A DNA stretch of 25,647 nucleotides from CAYPOY01 sp964412395. GTDB lineage: Bacteria; Chloroflexota; Anaerolineae; B4-G1. This document shows, piece after piece, positions 19,859 through 25,647 of the stretch. Numbering within the stretch: position 1 is the first letter of the stretch; every line of letters starts with the position of its first letter. The notes beneath the pieces were generated by a model. It was not told the origin of the DNA. It saw only the letters and a program-made list of their open reading frames with translations, and ran no database searches. The translations under genes were made by a program, and so were the position numbers. Location of the stretch: contig CAYPOY010000031.1 of NCBI GenBank assembly GCA_964412395.1, positions 1-25,647 on the forward strand, written 5' to 3'.

Positions 19859-21523
19859 ATGGAGCACGACAAACTTCACCAGGCGCTTCAGCGCTGGGAA
19901 CAGACTATGCTTAAAGATACTCTCGACCGGCATCCTGAACGGTACGAGGAGTTCATCACTACTTCCAGCGAACCGGTCGAGCGGTTGTACACCCCGCTGG
20001 ATATAGAAGGCAATTACGCCGAGAAATTGGGCTTCCCCGGCGAGTACCCATTCACCCGGGGCGTCCATCCCACGATGTACCGTGGCCGGCTGTGGACGAT
20101 GCGCATGTTCGCCGGGTTCGGCACCGCCGAGGAGACCAATGCTCGTTTCAAGTACCTGCTGGAACAGGGACAGACCGGTCTCTCCGTCGCCTTTGACCTG
20201 CCCACGCTCTATGGCTACGACACCGATGCGCCCGAGGCGGAGGGGGAGTTCGGTAAGTGCGGCGTTGCTATCTCCTCGTTGCGCGATATGGAAGTCCTCT
20301 TCGACGGTATCCCTCTGGACAAGGTGACCACCTCGATGACCATCAACTCGCCAGCGGCGGTCATCTGGGCTATGTACGTCGCCGCCGCCGAAAAGCAGGG
20401 TGTGCCGATGCGCGAACTTGGCGGCACCATTCAGAACGACATCCTCAAGGAGTACATCGCCCAGAAAGAATACATCTTCCCGCCAGAGCCCTCGATGCGG
20501 CTGGTGACTGATACCATCGAGTTCGGCAGCAAGTACCTGCCCAGGTGGAACACTATCTCCATCTCCGGTTATCACATCCGCGAGGCTGGCGCCACGGCGG
20601 CGCAGGAACTGGCCTTCACGCTGGCCGACGGGATGGAGTACGTCCGCTGGGCCTTGGAGCGTGGGCTGGACGTGGACACCTTCGCGCCGCGCCTTTCCTT
20701 CTTCTTCAACTGCCACAACGATTTTCTGGAGGAAATCGCCAAGTTCCGTGCTGCTCGCCGCATCTGGGCGCAGGAGATGCGTCACACCTTCGGTGCGCAG
20801 GACCCCCGCTCCTGGTGGCTGCGCTTCCACACTCAGACGGCGGGATGCTCGCTCACTGCGCAGCAGCCGGAGATCAACGTCGTGCGAGTGGCGGTTCAGG
20901 CGTTAGCGGCGGTGCTGGGTGGCACTCAGTCCCTCCATACCAACAGCCTGGACGAGGCGCTGGCTCTTCCCGGCGAGCATGCTGTCACCGTCGCGCTGCG
21001 CACCCAGCAGATCATCGTGCACGAGTCGGGCGTCACCAACACCGTGGACCCGCTGGGGGGGGCATACGCTATTGAAGCGCTCACCGACCGGCTGGAGCGG
21101 CAGGCCTACGACTACTTCGAGAGGATTGAGGTGCTGGGCGGAGTCATTCCGGCTATCGAAAGGGGCTTCTTCCAGCAGGAGATTGCCGACGCTGCCTACC
21201 GCTACCAACGCGAAATTGACGAGCGACGTCGTATTATCGTCGGGGTGAACGGGTTTACGGCGGACGAGCCCCTACGGGTGCCATTGCTGAAGATGGATCC
21301 GCAGGGGTACGAGCGGCAACGTACCCGGCTGACGCAGGTGCGGGCGGAGCGGGACAACGGGGCGGTGGGTCAGGCCCTTGACCGGCTGCGCATCGCCGCC
21401 CAGTCCACTGAGAACACAATGCCCTGCATCCTCGACGCCGTGCGCGTCTACGCCACGCTACAGGAGATTATGGACGTCTTCCGGGAGGCCTTCGGCCTTT
21501 ACCGTGAGCCAATGATTATGTAG
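19859..21523 (+). CDS. B12-dependent acyl-CoA mutase large subunit, isobutyryl-CoA-mutase-like
   Basis: The product is 554 residues; ATG 19859 follows GGGAGGTGAGAC. This is the substrate-binding TIM-barrel half of the methylmalonyl-CoA mutase family (T-R-G-V-H-P-T-M-Y-R-G-R-L-W-T-M-R, S-V-A-F-D-L-P-T-L-Y-G-Y-D, I-S-G-Y-H239-I-R-E-A-G-A-T). It has no B12-binding domain, so it needs a separate small subunit, which is not in the window. Two positions decide specificity: where methylmalonyl-CoA mutase has Tyr89 and Arg207, this protein has F84 (M-R-M-F-A-G-F-G) and Q202 (Y-I-A-Q-K-E-Y). That pair is the isobutyryl-CoA mutase signature, so isobutyryl/n-butyryl-CoA rearrangement, or a related 4-5-carbon acyl-CoA, is more likely than methylmalonyl-CoA. 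The exact substrate remains open. Confidence 0.88.
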   Translation: MEHDKLHQALQRWEQTMLKDTLDRHPERYEEFITTSSEPVERLYTPLDIEGNYAEKLGFPGEYPFTRGVHPTMYRGRLWTMRMFAGFGTAEETNARFKYLLEQGQTGLSVAFDLPTLYGYDTDAPEAEGEFGKCGVAISSLRDMEVLFDGIPLDKVTTSMTINSPAAVIWAMYVAAAEKQGVPMRELGGTIQNDILKEYIAQKEYIFPPEPSMRLVTDTIEFGSKYLPRWNTISISGYHIREAGATAAQELAFTLADGMEYVRWALERGLDVDTFAPRLSFFFNCHNDFLEEIAKFRAARRIWAQEMRHTFGAQDPRSWWLRFHTQTAGCSLTAQQPEINVVRVAVQALAAVLGGTQSLHTNSLDEALALPGEHAVTVALRTQQIIVHESGVTNTVDPLGGAYAIEALTDRLERQAYDYFERIEVLGGVIPAIERGFFQQEIADAAYRYQREIDERRRIIVGVNGFTADEPLRVPLLKMDPQGYERQRTRLTQVRAERDNGAVGQALDRLRIAAQSTENTMPCILDAVRVYATLQEIMDVFREAFGLYREPMIM

Positions 21524-21546
21524 GGGTGCCTCCGTTTCATTCCAGC

Positions 21547-22518
21547 CTACTTCTCCATAATCCTCGCCAACTCGCACAACTCCCGGTTGATCTGTTTCTC
21601 GAAGGCGATCGCCTCCTCCAGGGGTGTCAGTGCGGTAGCGCTCTTGATCCAGCCGACCATGTTCCCGCCATTGCCGGCGCTCAGTTCATGCACCGCGGCT
21701 GCACCCAGCCGGGTGGCCAGCAGCCGGTCGAAGGCGCTGGCGGCGCCGCCCCGCTGGACGTGCCCCAGTTGCGTGACCCGCACCGAGAAACCCAACTCCT
21801 CTTGCCGCTCCTGTAGCTGCCTGGCCAAGGCCTGTGTTCCTGGCTGCCATCCCTCAGCGACGATGATGATGCAGTGCGTCTTGCCCCGGATGTAGGCGTC
21901 CTCAATTGCCTGGCAAATCTCCTCAAACGTCGTCTCTACCTCTGGGATGAGCACCAGTTCTGCCCCGCCGGCGATGCCGCTCACCAGTGCCAGATAGCCC
22001 GAATCGCGCCCCATCGTCTCGATGAGAAAGGCGCGGTTATGGGAAGAGGCGGTGTCTTTGATTTTGTCTATGGCGTCCAGGATGGTATTAAGCGCCGTGT
22101 CCACGCCGATGGAGATGTCGGTACCGTTGACGTCGTTATCAATGGTGCTGGGAATGCCGATGGTCGGGAAGCCCATACGCCCCAGTTCCAGCGCACCAGT
22201 CAAGGAGCCATTGCCTCCGATAACCACCAGCCCATCTATTCCGAACCGGTTGAGGCTGCGCAATGCCTCCCTGCGCCCCTTGAGCTCGTAGAACTCTGGA
22301 GAGCGGGCAGTCCCCAGAATTGTCCCCCCGCGCCCAATGATGCCGCCTACTGAGCGGGCGTCCATCTCGTCAATTTCTCCGTCTATCAGGCCGGCATAGC
22401 CTCGATGGATACCCATCACCTCCAGCCCTATGGAGATCCCTGTGCGCACCACGGCTCGGAGGCAAGGATTAAGGCCGGGGTTATCCCCACCGCTTGTCAG
22501 CACGCCAATACGCTTCAT
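21547..22518 (-). CDS. pfkA: 6-phosphofructokinase, ATP-type-like
   Basis: This 323-residue PFK has positions that match E. coli PfkA numbering directly. It has G-G-D-N-P-G-L-N at the N-terminus, G104 (the ATP-type residue; PPi enzymes have Asp), S124 where PPi enzymes have Lys, catalytic D127 in T-I-D-N-D, M-G-R-D-S-G-Y, E in A-E-G-W, and L-G-H-V-Q-R-G-G near the C-terminus. N103 replaces the Mg-contacting Asp of G-G-D-G-S; this also occurs in some bacterial PFKs but is worth noting. ATG 22518 has AAGGGGAA upstream. It lies 45 bases after the other PFK in the same direction and is probably in the dnaE transcript. It ends 23 bases from the convergent mutase stop. Confidence 0.9.
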   Translation of the reverse strand: MKRIGVLTSGGDNPGLNPCLRAVVRTGISIGLEVMGIHRGYAGLIDGEIDEMDARSVGGIIGRGGTILGTARSPEFYELKGRREALRSLNRFGIDGLVVIGGNGSLTGALELGRMGFPTIGIPSTIDNDVNGTDISIGVDTALNTILDAIDKIKDTASSHNRAFLIETMGRDSGYLALVSGIAGGAELVLIPEVETTFEEICQAIEDAYIRGKTHCIIIVAEGWQPGTQALARQLQERQEELGFSVRVTQLGHVQRGGAASAFDRLLATRLGAAAVHELSAGNGGNMVGWIKSATALTPLEEAIAFEKQINRELCELARIMEK

Positions 22519-22542
22519 TCGCTTCCCCTTACTTGCCCTGAC

Positions 22543-22558
22543 CTGCTTGTCTGCTTGT
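22543..22558. repeat. Octamer CTGCTTGT x2 between the two PFK genes
   Basis: Two perfect tandem units fill part of the 45-base gap and would lie in the untranslated spacer of the transcript. Confidence 0.65.
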
Positions 22559-22563
22559 ACCCT

Positions 22564-23718
22564 CTAATACAGGAACATCGGCTTACTCAGCACGTGCCAC
22601 ACTTTGGGCCGGTAGTTATCCACATCGTAGAGAGCTCGCACGTCCACGTGTTTGACCCCCAGCGTGGGCGACTCGGCCGAGACGTCGGTGTAGCGTCCAT
22701 CCCGCAGCGCGACCATGCGCCCGAACTTCCCCATAGCGAGCAGGTCCAGCGCCGTGTTGGCATAGTTGACCGCCACCATGATGTCCAGCGCGTCCGGCGT
22801 GCCGGAGCGCATGAGGTAGGCCAGCTCCTGGCACATTGTTTTCACGCCTGTGATCTTTTCCAGTTTCTCCGCAGTGACCGCACCGATGCCGCCCAATTTC
22901 TTGTGGCCGTAGGGGTCGGCCACACCGGTCTGGATGACCTCCCTGCCGATCTCGTGGGCTCCCTCCGAAATGGTCATCATGGCGTAGCGGCTGGGATTTG
23001 CCCGCTTGTCCTGCATCAACAGGTCGGCCAGTCTCTCGAAATCGAAGGGAACCTCGGAGATGATGGCCCGATCCACGCCGGCCAGATAGGCCGAGATGAG
23101 CGAGGTCTCGCCGGAGTGTCGCCCGAACAGTTCGATCACGCCGATACGCTCGTGGGAGCCGGCCGTGGAGCGCAACTGGTGGATGAAGTGCACGCTTCGT
23201 GTGACGGCGGTGGAAAAGCCAATGCAGAAATCCGTGCCGAAGACGTCGTTGTCCATCGTCTTGGGGATACTAATGATGGGAAAACCCTCGCGATGGATGC
23301 GGGATGCATATCCCAACGTGTCCTCCCCTCCGATGGGGATTAGCATGTCAATCTTGAGATGCTCCAGTATCTTCAATACGTGGTCGGTGAAGTCGAGCGT
23401 TTGGCTATCGTCCAATTCCCCCTCGGGGCGCAGAAAGTCCGGCGCATACGAGGGGCGCATGTGGCTGGGATTGGTGCGCGAGGTGTGCAGGAAAGTGCCA
23501 CCGGTACGGTCTATGGTGCGCACTGTCAGTTTGTTGAGCGGCTGGAGGCACTCTTTGCACGCAGCAGGGTCGTCGGGATTGTAGAAAAGAAGCCCGCGCC
23601 AGCCACGACGGATGCCGAGAGGCTCATGCCCCTCGTCAATGGCGCGGCCAACCAACGCCTTGATGCAGGGATTCAGTCCTGGAACGTCTCCTCCTCCTGT
23701 CAGAATACCGATTCTCAT
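22564..23718 (-). CDS. pfp: Pyrophosphate-type 6-phosphofructokinase
   Basis: The product is 384 residues; ATG 23718 follows GGAGGGAAAGAG. It is a PFK family member with the N-terminal G-G-G-D-V-P-G-L-N and the active-site pair that predicts pyrophosphate use: G-G-E-D133-T (Asp at the position of E. coli G104) and P-K153-T-M-D-N-D (Lys at 124), with catalytic base D156. PPi-dependent enzymes catalyse the reversible fructose-6-phosphate/fructose-1,6-bisphosphate step, so it can serve glycolysis and gluconeogenesis. The roughly 30 residues after position 70 (G-T-F-L-H-T-S-R-T-N-P) match the family's substrate loop with an insertion. It lies 28 bases after dnaE and 45 bases before the ATP-like paralogue. 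The donor is predicted from residues, not shown. Confidence 0.88.
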   Translation of the reverse strand: MRIGILTGGGDVPGLNPCIKALVGRAIDEGHEPLGIRRGWRGLLFYNPDDPAACKECLQPLNKLTVRTIDRTGGTFLHTSRTNPSHMRPSYAPDFLRPEGELDDSQTLDFTDHVLKILEHLKIDMLIPIGGEDTLGYASRIHREGFPIISIPKTMDNDVFGTDFCIGFSTAVTRSVHFIHQLRSTAGSHERIGVIELFGRHSGETSLISAYLAGVDRAIISEVPFDFERLADLLMQDKRANPSRYAMMTISEGAHEIGREVIQTGVADPYGHKKLGGIGAVTAEKLEKITGVKTMCQELAYLMRSGTPDALDIMVAVNYANTALDLLAMGKFGRMVALRDGRYTDVSAESPTLGVKHVDVRALYDVDNYRPKVWHVLSKPMFLY

Positions 23719-23746
23719 TTTCTCTTTCCCTCCGTAGATAGGTTTT

Positions 23747-25647
23747 CTATTTTACCATCTCCTCTACCTGCACTGCCTCCGCCCCGACTGTGGCGGCCAG
23801 TTCCCGCGCCAGTTCAGGGCAGTAGCGCGTCGTGTCGTTCGGGAACGCCAGTTCGACCGGTCTGCTTGCGCCACCGATCAGGCGAATAATGAAGCGGTCC
23901 TGCCCAGGGTGTCCCACCAGCAGGCTGTGGACCTTGCGCAGTTTTTTCACGTCCTGGGCTTGTCCCCCGCTGCGGGTCAGCGTCACGCGGACGGTGCGTA
24001 CTGGGGGTGACAGGGGCGGTGGTGGCGTGGCTACCTGCGGACGGTCCTGCCCGACCGGCACAGCCATATCGTCGAGAGTCTTGGCCCGGTCGCACAGCAG
24101 GCTCGGTGTGTCCCGTCGCCTGGCGTCCACCCTGCCGCTTACGACCAGGATGCGTTCCGGCTGCCAGAGGTGTTTCGTCTTGCTCCACACCCGGGGGAAG
24201 ACGACGACGTCACAGGTGCCCTGTAGGTCTTCCAGGGTCACAAAGGCCATCTCGTCTCCCTTCTTCGTCGTGTGGCGGCGTGCCCGCTGTACCATCCCGA
24301 TGACGACTACCTGTTGCCCGTTCATATCCGCGCTCAACGCCCCGGCGTAGGCGGTTACGACGTTTTGCAGTCTGACCAGGGCCTGTGTCAAAGGGTGCTC
24401 GGAGATGTACACGCCGACCAGTTCCTTTTCCCAGGCCAGGATCTCTTTCTGCGGCACTTCGGGCGTCTTGGAGAGCGGAAGCAGCAATGTCTCCTCAGCC
24501 GCCAGACACACGCCGGTGGACTCGCCGAACAAACTCATCTGTCCCACGTCCTGGGCGTGGTGCAGGTTGGCGCTCAGCCCAACGATGCGGTCCACGATGG
24601 GGAGAAGTTGTGAGCGTGGGCCGAAGGGGTGCAACGCTCCCACCTTGACCAGGCTTTCCAGCGCCCGCCGGTTGACCTGCCGCAGGTCAACGCGGCGGCA
24701 GAAATCGTCCAGGTCGCGGAAAGAGCCCCCTGCCTGGCGGGCGGCCAGGATCGTACGGACCTGCCCCTCGCCTACGTTCTTGATCGCGCCTAGCCCAAAG
24801 CGGATCATTGGACTCCCCCCCGCTCCGGGGGGGCCGGGGGGGGTCTGCTCCTCGATGGTGAAATCCAGACCGGAGCGGTTGACTTCCGGTGGGAGCACCT
24901 CAATCCCCATACGATTGCACTCGGCGATGAGGAGGCCGACCTTTTCGGTGTTGTGCCGCTCGACGCTCAGCAGCGCAGCCATGTATTCGACCGGGTACTT
25001 CGCCTTAAGATAGGCGGTCTGGCAGGTGAGGACAGCGTAGTCGGCAGCATGGGCCTTGTTGAAACCATATCGGGCAAAGTATTCAATGTCGTCGAAAATA
25101 GCCTCAGCCGTCTCGTGGGGGAGGCCGCCGTGTTCCATTGCCCCCTTGACGAAAGAGGCGCGGTGCTTGAGCAATGCGGCTTTCTTCTTCTTGCCCACGG
25201 CCTTTCTGACCTGGTCGGCGTCGGCAGGGGCGTAGCCTGCGACGTCGGTCAAGATGCGGATGATCTGCTCCTGGTAGACGATGATGCCGTAAGTTTCCTG
25301 CAGGGTCGGCTCCAGGCTGGGGTGGCGGTACTCGACCTGCTTGCGGCCATGCAGGCGGTCAATGTAGTCGTCAATGTACTCCATCGGGCCGGGGCGGAAG
25401 AGGCTGATGGTGGCGATGATGTGATCGAACTGAGTGGGCTGCATTTTCATCAGCACGCGCCGCATGCCTTGCCCCTCTACCTGGAAGATGCCCATAACGT
25501 CCCCTTGAGAGAGCAGGTCGTAGATAGCCGGATCATCGGTGGGGATGTTGCCCAGGTTAAGATTCACGCTGTGCCGCTGGCGGATCAGTTCACAGGCGCG
25601 GCGCATGACGGTGAGGGTGGAGAGGCCCAGGAAGTCAATCTTGAGCA
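23747..25647 (-). CDS. dnaE: DNA polymerase III alpha subunit, C-terminal part (5' end outside window)
   Basis: About 633 residues are visible and the frame continues past the right edge (L-K-I-D-F-L-G-L precedes the first internal Met), so roughly the second half of the replicative polymerase is present. Landmarks in order: F-Q-V-E-G-Q-G-M-R, F-R-P-G-P-M, G-I-I-V-Y-Q-E-Q, V-R-K-A-V-G-K-K-K, and F-N-K-A-H-A-A-D-Y-A of the fingers/thumb. The helix-hairpin-helix region (N-R-R-A-L-E-S-L-V-K-V-G-A) and an OB fold (V-V-V-I-G-M-V-Q-R through V-T-L-E-D-L-Q-G) follow. The acidic catalytic residues lie outside the window. An odd P-P-G-P-P-G-A-G-G stretch, encoded by a GC palindrome, interrupts the segment before F-G-L-G-A-I-K-N-V-G. 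Two phosphofructokinase genes follow closely on the same strand. Confidence 0.95.
   Translation of the reverse strand, partial: LKIDFLGLSTLTVMRRACELIRQRHSVNLNLGNIPTDDPAIYDLLSQGDVMGIFQVEGQGMRRVLMKMQPTQFDHIIATISLFRPGPMEYIDDYIDRLHGRKQVEYRHPSLEPTLQETYGIIVYQEQIIRILTDVAGYAPADADQVRKAVGKKKKAALLKHRASFVKGAMEHGGLPHETAEAIFDDIEYFARYGFNKAHAADYAVLTCQTAYLKAKYPVEYMAALLSVERHNTEKVGLLIAECNRMGIEVLPPEVNRSGLDFTIEEQTPPGPPGAGGSPMIRFGLGAIKNVGEGQVRTILAARQAGGSFRDLDDFCRRVDLRQVNRRALESLVKVGALHPFGPRSQLLPIVDRIVGLSANLHHAQDVGQMSLFGESTGVCLAAEETLLLPLSKTPEVPQKEILAWEKELVGVYISEHPLTQALVRLQNVVTAYAGALSADMNGQQVVVIGMVQRARRHTTKKGDEMAFVTLEDLQGTCDVVVFPRVWSKTKHLWQPERILVVSGRVDARRRDTPSLLCDRAKTLDDMAVPVGQDRPQVATPPPPLSPPVRTVRVTLTRSGGQAQDVKKLRKVHSLLVGHPGQDRFIIRLIGGASRPVELAFPNDTTRYCPELARELAATVGAEAVQVEEMVK
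24811..24845. repeat. GC-rich palindrome inside dnaE
   Basis: A C7 run (24815-24821) faces G7 (24827-24833) and G8 (24836-24843), with GAC and GTC at the outer ends. It encodes P-P-G-P-P-G-A-G-G in frame and has a strong hairpin or G-quadruplex potential. Confidence 0.75.

Noticed and set aside
19859..21523. Plain methylmalonyl-CoA mutase call
   Set aside because: The two specificity positions are Phe and Gln rather than Tyr and Arg.
24827..24843. G-runs as a functional regulatory quadruplex
   Set aside because: They lie deep inside the coding sequence of dnaE and are better explained as part of an inserted palindrome.

Overview
The window looks like a chromosomal segment of a Chloroflexota bacterium (Anaerolineae-like is my best guess). 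This rests on high GC, an SHMT–GcvT fusion, DUF1015 next to a hydroxyacid dehydrogenase, DUF3160 and CapA genes, an isobutyryl-CoA-mutase-like large subunit, and short tandem and palindromic repeats running through genes. It is inferred from gene content; no rRNA or tRNA gene is visible.

Layout. 1-755 (+): C-terminal part of a DUF1015 protein. 923-3035 (-): a compact unit of RHH antitoxin, PIN toxin, D-2-hydroxyacid dehydrogenase and a small unknown protein, with a clear sigma-70-type promoter overlapped by nested inverted repeats. 3124-6396 (-): serine hydroxymethyltransferase fused to a half GcvT-like module and a full aminomethyltransferase. 6693-8198 (+): two small membrane proteins, a SAM methyltransferase and a 74-residue protein. 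8253-11457 (+): an OmpR-type response regulator and a histidine kinase, split by an unknown gene plus a nucleotidyltransferase and bounded by a 60-bp perfect repeat of the regulator's 3' end. 11602-14509 (+): SPFH protein, Tgt and an FG-GAP-like exported protein. 14666-19786 (+): DUF3160 lipoprotein, a CapA–UppP fusion and a PstS-like lipoprotein. 19859-21523 (+): an acyl-CoA mutase large subunit. 21547-25647 (-): DnaE (partial), a PPi-type phosphofructokinase and an ATP-type-like phosphofructokinase, apparently one transcription unit.

Two features stand out. First, the window is full of very short tandem arrays, mostly 8-bp and some 7-bp units with different sequences. They sit at gene ends, inside signal-peptide codons and at the junctions of fused enzymes. 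The array at 17933-17964 lies exactly where CapA joins UppP. By direct reading, one more 8-bp unit would end CapA at a TGA overlapping the UppP GTG start, which itself has a good ribosome binding site. The fusion may therefore be a copy-number (phase-variable) state. A similar octamer array lies in the SHMT–GcvT linker. GC-rich palindromes and another dispersed repeat also interrupt conserved enzymes in frame (GlyA, Tgt, the histidine kinase, CapA, DnaE).

Second, the response regulator/kinase pair is split by a two-gene cassette. The duplicated regulator 3' ends change abruptly from heavily diverged codons to 60 identical bases, which marks a recombination point.

Metabolically, the window holds one-carbon/glycine-serine interconversion, a possible hydroxypyruvate or glyoxylate reductase, two phosphofructokinases with different predicted phosphoryl donors, and a B12-dependent acyl-CoA mutase. 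The envelope side holds CapA, UppP, DUF3160, SPFH and a two-component system. No gene-free stretch exceeds 300 bases; the longest (6397-6692) is described.
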